NCBI RefSeq assembly: GCF_014203895.1
Contig: NZ_JACHJY010000008.1
Coordinates: 186,001 to 250,000, forward strand
Source of the DNA: Streptomyces nymphaeiformis
GTDB lineage: Bacteria; Actinomycetota; Actinomycetes; Streptomycetales; Streptomycetaceae
DNA: 64,000 nucleotides
Reading direction: 5' to 3'
Below the pieces are notes generated by a model. It ran no database searches, was not told the DNA's origin, and saw only the letters and a program-made list of their open reading frames with translations. Of the stretch, positions 1 through 8,558 are shown piece by piece; positions within the stretch are counted from its first letter, which is position 1; each line of letters opens with the position of its first letter. The position numbers and the translations under genes were made by a program.

Positions 1-111
1 CAGCGCCGCCCAGCAGACGACCGCGATCACGGCCGCCACCCCGATCCCGATGACCCTGCCGTCGGGCCTGCCGTCGGGTCCGCCGTCCGGAACGATCTTT
101 TCCGCGCTCAT
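1..111 (-). CDS. 5' end of a membrane protein gene (partial)
   Basis: This minus-strand reading frame opens at an ATG at 111-109 and runs off the left edge after 37 codons. The visible N-terminus is a short hydrophilic stretch with a duplicated PDGxPDGR motif, followed by a hydrophobic segment (IGIGVAAVIAVVCWAAL) that looks like a first transmembrane helix. Too little is present to name a family. It is divergent from the glycerate kinase gene, so the 112-223 gap holds both promoters. Confidence 0.55.
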   Translation of the reverse strand, partial: MSAEKIVPDGGPDGRPDGRVIGIGVAAVIAVVCWAAL

Positions 112-223
112 GCGACCCCACTATGGTGCGGAATATCGCCTTATCAGGGGGTGGCACGCCGTCTGGAGGTGCGGATAGGGTCTGCCTCGGCGCGACTGCA
201 CGTTCGAAAGCAAGGGATGCAAG

Positions 224-1375
224 GTGACGGACGGAGCAGCAACTCAGGTCGCTCACGTGCTCGTGGCGGCCGACAAGTTCAAGGGCTCGCTCACGGCCGT
301 GCAGGTCGCGGAGCGGGTCACAGCAGGACTGCGACGGGTCGTCCCCGAGCTCACGGTGGAGACGCTGCCCGTCGCCGACGGCGGCGACGGCACCGTCGCG
401 GCGGCCGTCGCGGCCGGCTTCGAGCGGCGCGAGGTCCGCGTGACGGGCCCGCTCGGCGAGCCGGTCACCGCGGCGTACGCGCTGCGCGGCACCACCGCGG
501 TCGTCGAGATGGCGGAGGCCTCGGGACTCCAGCTGCTCCCGCCCGGCGTGTTCGCGCCCCTCACGGCCACGACGTACGGCTCCGGAGAGCTGCTCCGCGC
601 CGCCCTCGACGCCGGCGCGACCACCCTCGTCTTCGGCGTCGGCGGCAGCGCCACCACCGACGGCGGCGCCGGCATGCTCGCCGCGCTCGGCGCCCGCTTC
701 CTCGACGCGGCCGGCGAGCCCGTCGGGCCCGGCGGCGCGGCCCTCGCCGAGCTCGCCACGGCCGACCTCAGCGGCCTCGACCCCCGCTTCGCCTCCGTCG
801 ACCTGATCCTCGCGAGCGACGTCGACAACCCGCTCACCGGCCCCAAGGGCGCGCCCGCCGTCTACGGCCCCCAGAAGGGCGCCACCCCGGACGACGTCCG
901 CACCCTCGACGCGGCCCTCGCCCACTTCGCCACGGTCCTGGAGAAGGCCATCGGGCCGCGCGCCGCCGAAGCGGCCGTCGCGCCCGGCGCGGGCGGTGCG
1001 GGCGGCATCGGGTACGGCGCGCTCATCCTCGGCGCGAGCTTCCGGCCCGGGATCGAGCTGATGCTGGAGGTCCTCGGCTTCGCCCCCGCCCTGGAGCGCG
1101 CCACCCTCGTCATCACCGGCGAGGGCTCCCTCGACGAGCAGACCCTCCACGGCAAGGCCCCGGCCGGCGTCGCCGCGGCCGCGCGCGCCGCCGGCAAGGA
1201 GGTCGTCGCGGTCTGCGGCCGCCTCGCCCTCCCGCCCGAGGCCCTGGGCACGGCCGGCATCCGCCGCGCCTACCCCCTCACGGACCTGGAACCGGACACG
1301 GCGAAGTGCATCGCGAACGCGGGCCCGCTCCTGGAGATGTCGGCGTCGAACATCGCCCGCGACTTCCTGTCGTAG
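224..1375 (+). CDS. glycerate kinase (GlxK/GarK family)
   Basis: 383 aa; phosphorylates D-glycerate with ATP, feeding glycerate into lower glycolysis. The family signature DKFKGSLTA is at residues 17-25, followed by the acidic glycine motif DGGDGT at about 52-57 and the GGSATTDGGAG motif near residues 140-155, as in the GckA/GlxK type I glycerate kinases. The length matches the family (about 370-385 aa). A GTG start at 224 is chosen because AAGGG lies about 8 nt upstream and the conserved VLVAADKFKGS strand follows directly. It stands alone on this strand. Confidence 0.93.
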   Translation: MTDGAATQVAHVLVAADKFKGSLTAVQVAERVTAGLRRVVPELTVETLPVADGGDGTVAAAVAAGFERREVRVTGPLGEPVTAAYALRGTTAVVEMAEASGLQLLPPGVFAPLTATTYGSGELLRAALDAGATTLVFGVGGSATTDGGAGMLAALGARFLDAAGEPVGPGGAALAELATADLSGLDPRFASVDLILASDVDNPLTGPKGAPAVYGPQKGATPDDVRTLDAALAHFATVLEKAIGPRAAEAAVAPGAGGAGGIGYGALILGASFRPGIELMLEVLGFAPALERATLVITGEGSLDEQTLHGKAPAGVAAAARAAGKEVVAVCGRLALPPEALGTAGIRRAYPLTDLEPDTAKCIANAGPLLEMSASNIARDFLS

Positions 1376-1490
1376 GACCCCTCGCGTCGTGCGCGGTCGT
1401 TCCGCCCTGCGGGACGACCGCCCACCCGGGGCGGGCGCGGGCCCGGAAGATCGTCATCCGCCCGAAACACGGCGGTGTGATGCTCGGTCC

Positions 1491-2063
1491 ATGACCGCAC
1501 GCATCCAGGAGAACCCCTCCCACCCCGACCTCCCCGCCCGGCGCGACGTCATCGAGCGGCTCACCCCCGACGCCGTACGCGCCCACGCCCCCGCCGGACT
1601 CGCCGCGCTCCTCGTCGACGCCGTGGACGGCGGGGCCTCCGTGGGCTTCCTGGCGCCCCTGGAGACCGCCGAGGCGGCCGACTGGTGGTCGGGGGTCGCC
1701 GAGGAGGCGGAGCGGGGCGTACGGGACGTCTGGGCGGCCCACGGGCCCGACGGGAGCCTCACCGGCGTCGTCACCCTCGTCCGGGCCGGCACGGCCAACG
1801 GCCGGCACCGCGGCGAGATCTCCCGGCTCCTCGTCCACCGCTCCGCCCGCGGCCGCGGACTCGGGCGGCGCCTGCTCGCCACGGCCGAGGCGCACGCCGC
1901 CGCCACCGGCCTCGGACTGCTCGTCCTGGACACCCAGACCGACAGCCCGGCCGAGCGCCTCTACCGGGGAGCGGGCTGGAGCGTCGCCGGGACGATCCCG
2001 GACTTCGCCGCCGACCCCGCCGGCGTGCTTCGTGCCACCACGCTCTACTACAAGCAGGTCTAG
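1491..2063 (+). CDS. GNAT family N-acetyltransferase
   Basis: 190 aa. The GNAT core is clear in the C-terminal two thirds: beta strand ISRLLVHRSARGRGLGRRLL, which contains the acetyl-CoA pyrophosphate loop (R-x-x-G-x-G/A type), then LYRGAGW, typical of motif B. The acceptor cannot be read from the sequence. The ATG at 1491 is chosen because the upstream extension is arginine/proline-rich and lacks domain similarity. There is no strong RBS, and a -10-like GATGCT lies just upstream, so the message may be leaderless. It is convergent with pssA across a shared terminator. Confidence 0.88.
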   Translation: MTARIQENPSHPDLPARRDVIERLTPDAVRAHAPAGLAALLVDAVDGGASVGFLAPLETAEAADWWSGVAEEAERGVRDVWAAHGPDGSLTGVVTLVRAGTANGRHRGEISRLLVHRSARGRGLGRRLLATAEAHAAATGLGLLVLDTQTDSPAERLYRGAGWSVAGTIPDFAADPAGVLRATTLYYKQV

Positions 2064-2076
2064 GGCGGGCATGCGA

Positions 2077-2111
2077 AAGGGCCCGGGAGGCTGTTCGCCT
2101 CCCGGGCCCTT
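2077..2111. terminator. bidirectional hairpin between GNAT gene and pssA
   Basis: Perfect 15-bp inverted repeat (arms 2077-2091 and 2097-2111, AAGGGCCCGGGAGGC type) with a 5-nt loop. It lies between two convergent genes, so it can serve both strands. Confidence 0.85.
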
Positions 2112-2124
2112 CGTACGCCGTCCG

Positions 2125-2997
2125 CTACGGCAGCTGGGCCGCCCGCGCCTCCCGGCTCTCACGCCGGTTGCCGCGGAAGGTGTTCACCCGGCGGGCCGTC
2201 GCGAAGAGGGGGATCACGGCGCCCATCACGACCTGGAGCGCGCAGCCGGTCTGGAGCAGGATCTGTCCGCCCGGGGCGTCGAACGCCCACGCGGCCAGCA
2301 TCGCCATCGCTCCGACGATCCAGCTGAGCATGGCCGCCGCGAGGACACCTCGCGGCTTCGGGTACTCCACCCGGCTCACCATCAGCCACGCCGTGCCGAT
2401 GATCGCGAGCAGGGTCGGGATGAACGGCAGCTCGAGCAGGATGATCGAGACGACCGTCAGCGCGCCGAAGGGGCTCGGCATGCCCTGGAACATGCCGTCC
2501 TTCATCGTCACGCAGGAGAAGCGGGCCAGCCGCAGGACCACCGCGAGCAGGACCACGATCGCGGCGACCGCCGAGACCTTCTGCTGCGCGTCGTCCGCGA
2601 CCATGCCGTACACGAGCACGAAGTAGGCCGGGGCCAGACCGAAGCTGATGAGGTCCGACAGGTTGTCGAGCTCGGCGCCCATCGGCGAGCTGCGGAGCTT
2701 GCGCGCCACGATGCCGTCGAAGAGGTCGAAGATCGCCGCGGCCAGCATCAGGATCACGGCGGTGGCGGCGCTGTTGCGCGCCATGCCGGTCTCGCTGCTG
2801 CCGGTGAGGTGCGGGATGAGGATGCCGGTGGTGGTGAAGTACACCGCCATGAAGCCGCACGTGGCGTTACCGAGCGTGAGGGCGTCCGCTATGGACAGCC
2901 TCAGCGACAGCGGCATCTCCTCGGCTTCCTCGGCCGCCTCCGCATCCGCGTCGGCGACCCAGTCGGCAGCCCGTGTGTCGGGATCAATCACGGTCAA
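2125..2997 (-). CDS. pssA: CDP-diacylglycerol--serine O-phosphatidyltransferase
   Basis: 290 aa integral membrane enzyme that makes phosphatidylserine from CDP-diacylglycerol and L-serine. The CDP-alcohol phosphotransferase motif D-x2-D-G-x2-A-R-x7-G-x3-D-x3-D is intact at residues 91-115 (D91, D94, G95, A98, R99, G107, D111, D115), and six to eight hydrophobic segments follow. The acidic N-terminal extension (EEAEE) is cytosolic. The gene overlaps the upstream psd gene by 14 bp, so the two are co-transcribed and translationally coupled. The product is the substrate for Psd, giving phosphatidylethanolamine. Confidence 0.96.
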   Translation of the reverse strand: MTVIDPDTRAADWVADADAEAAEEAEEMPLSLRLSIADALTLGNATCGFMAVYFTTTGILIPHLTGSSETGMARNSAATAVILMLAAAIFDLFDGIVARKLRSSPMGAELDNLSDLISFGLAPAYFVLVYGMVADDAQQKVSAVAAIVVLLAVVLRLARFSCVTMKDGMFQGMPSPFGALTVVSIILLELPFIPTLLAIIGTAWLMVSRVEYPKPRGVLAAAMLSWIVGAMAMLAAWAFDAPGGQILLQTGCALQVVMGAVIPLFATARRVNTFRGNRRESREARAAQLP

Positions 2998-3640
2998 TGC
3001 GAGTCACCCCCGCGGTGGTGGCCTGGCCGACCTCGACCGCGACCTCGACACCCTCGGGGAGGTAGATGTCGACGCGCGAGCCGAAGCGGATCAGACCGAT
3101 GCGGTCACCCTGCTCGACCTTCGTCCCCTGGGGGATGTACGGCACGATCCGGCGGGCGACGGCGCCCGCGATCTGGACCATCTCGATGTCGCCGAGCTCG
3201 GTGTCGAAGTGCCAGACAACGCGCTCGTTGTTCTCGCTCTCCTTGTTGAACGCCGGGACGAACCCGCCCGGGATGTGCTCCACGGACGTCACCGTGCCGG
3301 CCAGCGGCGCGCGGTTGACGTGGACGTTCAGCGGGCTCATGAAGATGGCGACCCGGGTGCGTCCGTCCTTCCACGGCATGATGCTCTGCACCACACCGTC
3401 GGCGGGGGAGATGACCCGGCCCTGAGCGATCTCGCGCTCGGGGTCGCGGAAGAACCACAGCATGCCGGCCGCGAGAGCGGTGGTCGGCACGGCGATGGCC
3501 GCGGCGCGCTTCGACTTCCGGGCGCGCACGAGGCTGAGCGCCGCGGTGGCGACGGTCGGCAGAAGCCACGGCGATGCTCCGCGTGCGATGCGTACGCCCT
3601 TGGGGCTGTCGCGGTGTGCAGAGGTTTGGCTGTGGGGCAT
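2984..3640 (-). CDS. psd: phosphatidylserine decarboxylase proenzyme (short form)
   Basis: 218 aa. Decarboxylates phosphatidylserine to phosphatidylethanolamine at the membrane. Two hydrophobic segments (about residues 23-45 and 47-64) anchor the N-terminus. The self-cleavage site is FGS at residues 186-188: cleavage between G187 and S188 turns Ser188 into the pyruvoyl group. This GS motif and the length of about 215-220 aa are those of the short actinobacterial/archaeal-type Psd, not the long E. coli LGST form. The ATG at 3640 is preferred over one 36 nt upstream because the MPHSQTSA start precedes the conserved region. It overlaps pssA by 14 bp. Confidence 0.95.
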   Translation of the reverse strand: MPHSQTSAHRDSPKGVRIARGASPWLLPTVATAALSLVRARKSKRAAAIAVPTTALAAGMLWFFRDPEREIAQGRVISPADGVVQSIMPWKDGRTRVAIFMSPLNVHVNRAPLAGTVTSVEHIPGGFVPAFNKESENNERVVWHFDTELGDIEMVQIAGAVARRIVPYIPQGTKVEQGDRIGLIRFGSRVDIYLPEGVEVAVEVGQATTAGVTRIDRD

Positions 3641-3810
3641 GGATGACCTTCGTAGCGGATGATGCCGCACTGGCAACAGGGGGACGGCGGCTTTCCGGCG
3701 ATGCTATCGGTTGCGGGGCGCAACTGGGCAAGCCAGGAACCGAGTCGACGGCCGGAAGACGAACACGGGGTGTGATCTTCTTCGCGGCCGAATCGACCCA
3801 AACCTGACAA

Positions 3811-5016
3811 TCAGCCCTGGAATCGGTACTCCTCGAGCAGTCGCCGACCAATGATCATTTTCTGGATCTCGGCGGTACCTTCACCGATGAGCAGCATCGG
3901 GGCCTCGCGGTAGAGGCGCTCGATCTCGTACTCCTTCGAGAACCCGTATCCACCGTGGATGCGGAAGGCATCCTCCACGACCTCCTTGCAGTACTCGGAG
4001 GCGAGGTACTTCGCCATCCCTGCTTCGAGGTCGTTTCGTTCCCCGGAGTCCTTTTTGCGTGCTGCGTTCACCATCATGGCATGGGCGGCCTCGACCTTGG
4101 TAGCCATCTCGGCCAGCTTGAACTGAATCGCCTGGTGCTGGGCGATCGCCTTGCCGAAAGTGTGACGTTGCTGGGCATAAGAGACGCCCAGTTCGAAAGC
4201 ACGCTGCGCGACGCCGCAACCACGGGCCGCCACGTTCACGCGGCCGACCTCGACGCCGTCCATCATTTGGTAAAACCCTCGGCCGGTGACCCCGCCGAGC
4301 ACGCGATTGGCCGGAATGCGCAGTCCGTCCATGATGAGTTCGGTCGTGTCGACGCCCTTGTAACCCATCTTGTCGATCTTCCCGGGGATCGTGAGGCCGG
4401 GGCGGACCTCTCCGAAGCCGGGCTCCTTCTCGACGAGGAAGGTCGTCATCGACTTGTGGGGGGCCGTGCCCTCCGGGTGTCCTTCGTCACTTCGGACGAG
4501 AACGGCCACCAGCGTCGACGTCCCGCCGTTCGTCAGCCACATCTTCTGGCCGTTGAGGACGTACTCGTCGCCGTCCTTGACGGCCTTCGAGGTGATCGCC
4601 GACACGTCCGAGCCGAGGCCCGGCTCCGACATCGAGAAGGCGCCGCGCGTCTCGCCGGCCGCCATCCGCGGAAGGAAGTACTCCTTCTGCTCCTGGGTGC
4701 CGTGCTGCTTCAGCATGTACGCCACGATGAAGTGCGTGTTGATGATGCCGGAGACCGACATCCAGCCACGGGCGATCTCCTCCACGCACAGCGCGTAGGT
4801 GAGCAGCGACTCGCCCAGGCCCCCGTACTCCTCGGGGATCATCAGGCCGAAGACGCCGAGCTCCTTGAGCCCGTCGACGATCTGCTGCGGGTACTCGTCG
4901 CGGTGTTCGAGCTCCGTCGCGACCGGGATGATCTCCTTGTCGACGAAGTCCCGGACGGTGGCGAGGATCTCCTGCTGGACATCGGTCAGACCGTGGGTCT
5001 GGGCGAGTCGCGCCAT
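3811..5016 (-). CDS. mcd: acyl-CoA dehydrogenase, probable (2S)-methylsuccinyl-CoA dehydrogenase
   Basis: 401 aa flavoprotein. The acyl-CoA dehydrogenase signatures are present: SMSEPGLGSD in the substrate/FAD region, MWLTNGG, QRHTFGKAI, the IHGGYGFSKEYEIERLYRE stretch and the C-terminal GEGTAEIQ, where E379 is the likely catalytic base. As last gene of ccr-ecm-mcl-mch-mcd it fits the step methylsuccinyl-CoA to mesaconyl-CoA; the sequence alone only says acyl-CoA dehydrogenase. It starts 3 bp after mch stops. The 3' half is noticeably less GC-rich than the 5' half (34 of 60 G+C at 4021-4080 against 43 of 60 at 4621-4680). Confidence 0.9.
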   Translation of the reverse strand: MARLAQTHGLTDVQQEILATVRDFVDKEIIPVATELEHRDEYPQQIVDGLKELGVFGLMIPEEYGGLGESLLTYALCVEEIARGWMSVSGIINTHFIVAYMLKQHGTQEQKEYFLPRMAAGETRGAFSMSEPGLGSDVSAITSKAVKDGDEYVLNGQKMWLTNGGTSTLVAVLVRSDEGHPEGTAPHKSMTTFLVEKEPGFGEVRPGLTIPGKIDKMGYKGVDTTELIMDGLRIPANRVLGGVTGRGFYQMMDGVEVGRVNVAARGCGVAQRAFELGVSYAQQRHTFGKAIAQHQAIQFKLAEMATKVEAAHAMMVNAARKKDSGERNDLEAGMAKYLASEYCKEVVEDAFRIHGGYGFSKEYEIERLYREAPMLLIGEGTAEIQKMIIGRRLLEEYRFQG

Positions 5017-5019
5017 GGC

Positions 5020-5544
5020 TTACTTCTCCGACTTCTTGGAAGGCTCGATGAGCTCGGGGCGGCCGGGCTGCTCGCCGCCGCGCGCGTCGATGTACTCGGC
5101 GGTCGGGACCATCACCTTGCGGCGGAAGACGCACACGAGGGTGCCGTCCTGCTTGTAGCCCTTGGTCTCGACGTAGACGATGCCGCGGTCGGTCTTGGAC
5201 TTCGACGGGGTCTTGTCGAGGACCGTCGTCTCGCCGTAGATCGTGTCGCCGTGGAAGGTCGGCGCCACGTGCCGCAGCGACTCGATCTCCAGGTTGGCGA
5301 TGGCCTTGCCGGAGACGTCCGGCACGGACATGCCGAGCAGCAGAGAGTAGATGTAGTTGCCGACCACCACGTTCCGCTTGAAGTCGGTCGTGTTCTCCGC
5401 GTAGTTCACGTCCATGTGCAGCGGGTGGTGGTTCATCGTGAGCAGGCAGAAGAGGTGGTCGTCGTACTCGGTGACCGTCTTTCCGGGCCAGTGCTTGTAG
5501 ACGGCACCGACTTCGAACTCTTCGTAGGTACGGCCGAACTGCAT
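5020..5544 (-). CDS. mch: MaoC-like hydratase, probable mesaconyl-CoA hydratase
   Basis: 174 aa hotdog-fold protein. The MaoC features are the N-terminal GRTYEEFEVG segment, the NHHPLHMDVNYAE stretch, and the FHGDTIYGETTVLDKTPSKS strand typical of acyl-CoA hydratases. In this cluster the expected reaction is hydration of mesaconyl-C1-CoA to beta-methylmalyl-CoA, the substrate of the Mcl encoded just upstream. The ATG at 5544 lies 5 bp after the mcl stop and 3 bp separate its stop from mcd, so it sits inside a tightly packed operon. Confidence 0.9.
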   Translation of the reverse strand: MQFGRTYEEFEVGAVYKHWPGKTVTEYDDHLFCLLTMNHHPLHMDVNYAENTTDFKRNVVVGNYIYSLLLGMSVPDVSGKAIANLEIESLRHVAPTFHGDTIYGETTVLDKTPSKSKTDRGIVYVETKGYKQDGTLVCVFRRKVMVPTAEYIDARGGEQPGRPELIEPSKKSEK

Positions 5545-5549
5545 CGGAC

Positions 5550-6515
5550 TCAGGCCTCCGGGATCTCGAACTTGCTGGTGCGCTGCATGCCGGCGGCGCG
5601 GCCCTTGCCGGAGATGACCAGGGCCATCTTGCGGGAGGCCTCGTCGATCATCTCGTCGCCGAGCATCGCGGAGCCCTTCTTCCCGCCGGCCTCGGACGTG
5701 TAGTAGTCGTACGCGTCGAGAATCAGCTCGGCGTGGTCGTAGTCCTCCTGCGAGGGCGAGAAGATCTCGTTCGCGGCGGCGACCTGGTCCGGGTGGAGCA
5801 CCCACTTGCCGTCGAAGCCCAGGGCGGCGGCGCGCTGGGCGACGGCCTTGTAGCCCTCCTGGTTGCGGATCTGCAGGTAGGGGCCGTCGATCGCCTGGAG
5901 GTTGTTGGCGCGGGCCGCCATCAGGATGCTCATCAGGATGTGGTGGTACGCGTCCGCCGGGTAGCCGGGCGGCTGCTCGCCGACGACGAGGGACTTCATG
6001 TTGATGGAGGCCATGAAGTCGGCCGGGCCGAAGATGATCGTCTCGACGCGCTGGGAGGCCTGCGCGATCGCGTTGACGTTGGTGAGGCCCTGGGCGTTCT
6101 CGATCTGCGCCTCGATGCCGATCTTGCCGACCTCGAAGCCCATGGTCTTCTCGATCTGCGTGAGCAGCAGGTCGAGGGCGACGATCTGCTGGGCGTCCTG
6201 GACCTTCGGCAGCATGATGCAGTCGAGGTTCTGGCCGGCGCCCTCGACAACCGTGACGACGTCGCGGTAGGTCCAGTGGGTCGTCCAGTCGTTGACGCGG
6301 ACCACGCGGGTCTTGCCGGTCCAGTCGCCCTCGTTCAGGAACTTCACGATGGTGTGCCGGGCCTCGGGCTTGGCCAGCGGGGCGCACGCGTCCTCCAGGT
6401 CGAGGAAGACCTGGTCGGCGGCGAGGCCCTGGGCCTTCTCGAGGAAGCGCGGGTTGGAGCCGGGGACCGCCAGGCAGGAGCGGCGGGGGCGGAGCCGGTT
6501 CACAGGGCTGGTCAT
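5550..6515 (-). CDS. mcl: L-malyl-CoA/beta-methylmalyl-CoA lyase (HpcH/CitE family)
   Basis: 321 aa TIM-barrel aldolase of the HpcH/HpaI/CitE superfamily. Visible motifs are the N-terminal RPRRSCLAVPGSNPRFLEKA phosphate/CoA-binding segment, DLEDACAP (acidic pair), RVND, the IEAQIENAQGL segment with the metal-binding glutamate, FGPADFMAS, and KWVLHPDQV. It cleaves methylmalyl-CoA to propionyl-CoA and glyoxylate, the carbon-yielding step of the ethylmalonyl-CoA route. Its start overlaps the ecm stop by 4 bp, indicating translational coupling. Confidence 0.93.
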   Translation of the reverse strand: MTSPVNRLRPRRSCLAVPGSNPRFLEKAQGLAADQVFLDLEDACAPLAKPEARHTIVKFLNEGDWTGKTRVVRVNDWTTHWTYRDVVTVVEGAGQNLDCIMLPKVQDAQQIVALDLLLTQIEKTMGFEVGKIGIEAQIENAQGLTNVNAIAQASQRVETIIFGPADFMASINMKSLVVGEQPPGYPADAYHHILMSILMAARANNLQAIDGPYLQIRNQEGYKAVAQRAAALGFDGKWVLHPDQVAAANEIFSPSQEDYDHAELILDAYDYYTSEAGGKKGSAMLGDEMIDEASRKMALVISGKGRAAGMQRTSKFEIPEA

Positions 6516-8548
6516 GCGAGGACCTCCGTACTTTCCAGGGGGCTGAGCTTGTTCGCTTGCCGGATCTCGTCGACGATACGGCCGATGATCTCCGTGATAC
6601 CGAAGTCCTTCGGTGTGAAGACGGCGGCGACACCCGCGCGCTTCAGTTCTGCGGCGTCGGCGTTCGGGATGATTCCGCCGACGATGACCGGGATGTCCGT
6701 CGCGCCCGCCTCGCGGAGGCGGTCGAGGACGTCGGGGACCAGCGCGGAGTGCGAGCCGGAGAGGATCGACAGGCCCACGCAGTGCACGTCCTCCGCCAGG
6801 GCGGCGTCGACGATCTGCTCGGGGGTCAGCCGGATGCCCTGGTAGACCACCTCGAAACCGGCGTCACGCGCGCGGACGGCGATCTGCTCGGCCCCGTTGG
6901 AGTGCCCGTCCAGGCCCGGCTTGCCGACGAGCAGCCGCAGCCGCCCGACGTTCATGTCCTCGGCGGTCCTGGCGACCTTCTCGCGGACCAGGGCGAGCGG
7001 CGTGCCCGCCTCGGCCGTCACGGCCACCGGGGCGGAGGAGACGCCGGTCGGGGCGCGGAACTCGCCGAACACCTCGCGCAGGGCCCCGGCCCACTCGCCG
7101 GTGGTGACCCCGGCGCGGGCGCACTCCAGGGTGGCCTCCATGAGGTTGTCCGTGCCCTTGGCGGCCTCCTTGAGGCGCTCCAGGGCCTTGCAGGGCCGCG
7201 GGTGGTTGAACGGCGGCTGGTAGCGGTTGTCGCGCCAGGTCTTCATCGAGCCGACGACGCGGGCCTCGACGGCCGGGTCGACCGTCATGATCGCGGTGTC
7301 CAGGTCGGCCGTGAGGGGGTTCTCCTCGGTCGACTGGAAGATGTTGACGCCGACGATCTTGTCCTTGCCGGCCTCGATCCGGGCGCGCCGCTCGGCGTGC
7401 GAGGAGACCAGCTGCGACTTGAGGTAGCCGGACTCGACGGCGGCCATCGCGCCGCCCATCTCCTGGATCCGGTCGATCTCGGCGAGGCACTCCTCGACGA
7501 GGGCGTCCACCTTGGCCTCGATGACGTGCGAGCCGGCGAAGATGTCCTCGTACTCCAGGAGGTCGGACTCGTGGGCGAGCACCTGCTGGATGCGGAGCGA
7601 CCACTGCTGGTCCCAGGGCCGGGGGAGGCCGAGGGCCTCGTTCCAGGCCGGGAGCTGCACGGCACGCGCGCGGGCGTCCTTGGAGAGGGTGACGGCCAGC
7701 ATCTCCAGGACGATCCGCTGGACGTTGTTCTCCGGCTGGGCCTCGGTCAGGCCGAGGGAGTTGACCTGGACGCCGTAGCGGAAGCGCCGCTGCTTGGCGT
7801 TCTCGATGCCGTACCGCTCCAGCGTGATCTTGTCCCAGATGCGGCCGAAGGCGCGCATCTTGCACATCTCCTCGATGAAGCGGACGCCCGCGTTCACGAA
7901 GAAGGAGATGCGGGCGACGACCTCGCCGAAGCGGTCCTCGGGGACCTGACCGGAGTCGCGGACCGAGTCGAGGACCGCGATCGCGGTCGCCATCGCGTAC
8001 GAGATCTCCTGGACCGGCGTGGCCCCGGCCTCCTGCAGGTGGTAGCTGCAGATGTTGATCGGGTTCCACTTCGGGATGTGGTTGACCGTGTACGCGATCA
8101 TGTCCGTCGTGAGGCGGAGCGAGGGGCCGGGCGGGAAGACGTGCGTCCCGCGCGACAGGTACTCCTTCACGATGTCGTTCTGGGTGGTGCCCTGGAGCTG
8201 GGTGATGTCCGCACCCTGCTCCTCGGCGGCCACCTGGTAGAGCGCGAGAAGCCACATGGCGGTGGCGTTGATGGTCATCGAGGTGTTCATCTGCTCCAGG
8301 GGAATGTCCTGGAACAGCCGGCGCATGTCACCGAGGTGCGAGACGGGGACGCCGACCCGGCCGACCTCGCCGCGGGCGAGGACGTGGTCGGGGTCGTACC
8401 CGGTCTGCGTCGGCAGGTCGAACGCGACCGAGAGGCCGGTCTGACCCTTGGCGAGGTTGCGCCGGTACAGCTCGTTGGACGCCTCGGCGGTCGAATGACC
8501 CGCGTACGTCCGCATGAGCCACGGCCGGTCCTTCTGGCGCTCTGTCAT
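6512..8548 (-). CDS. ecm: ethylmalonyl-CoA mutase (adenosylcobalamin-dependent)
   Basis: 678 aa. Carries out the B12 radical rearrangement of (2R)-ethylmalonyl-CoA to (2S)-methylsuccinyl-CoA. The N-terminal substrate domain has the mutase segments RPWLMRTYAG, GLSVAFDLPTQTGYD and FFVNAG; the C-terminal cobalamin domain carries D-x-H-x-x-G at D547, H549 and G552. The single-chain alpha architecture (about 680 aa) and the place next to ccr distinguish it from methylmalonyl-CoA mutase, whose alpha chain is longer and paired with beta. MTERQKD at 8548 is the natural start, 10 bp after ccr. No cobalamin riboswitch is visible upstream. Confidence 0.94.
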   Translation of the reverse strand: MTERQKDRPWLMRTYAGHSTAEASNELYRRNLAKGQTGLSVAFDLPTQTGYDPDHVLARGEVGRVGVPVSHLGDMRRLFQDIPLEQMNTSMTINATAMWLLALYQVAAEEQGADITQLQGTTQNDIVKEYLSRGTHVFPPGPSLRLTTDMIAYTVNHIPKWNPINICSYHLQEAGATPVQEISYAMATAIAVLDSVRDSGQVPEDRFGEVVARISFFVNAGVRFIEEMCKMRAFGRIWDKITLERYGIENAKQRRFRYGVQVNSLGLTEAQPENNVQRIVLEMLAVTLSKDARARAVQLPAWNEALGLPRPWDQQWSLRIQQVLAHESDLLEYEDIFAGSHVIEAKVDALVEECLAEIDRIQEMGGAMAAVESGYLKSQLVSSHAERRARIEAGKDKIVGVNIFQSTEENPLTADLDTAIMTVDPAVEARVVGSMKTWRDNRYQPPFNHPRPCKALERLKEAAKGTDNLMEATLECARAGVTTGEWAGALREVFGEFRAPTGVSSAPVAVTAEAGTPLALVREKVARTAEDMNVGRLRLLVGKPGLDGHSNGAEQIAVRARDAGFEVVYQGIRLTPEQIVDAALAEDVHCVGLSILSGSHSALVPDVLDRLREAGATDIPVIVGGIIPNADAAELKRAGVAAVFTPKDFGITEIIGRIVDEIRQANKLSPLESTEVLA

Positions 8549-8558
8549 CTTCGGGACC

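Noticed and set aside
151..1494. Long arginine-rich frames overlapping glycerate kinase and many other genes on both strands
   Set aside because: High-GC shadow frames with RRR/PPP-rich translation, no RBS and no motif; the real genes in these places have full family motifs.
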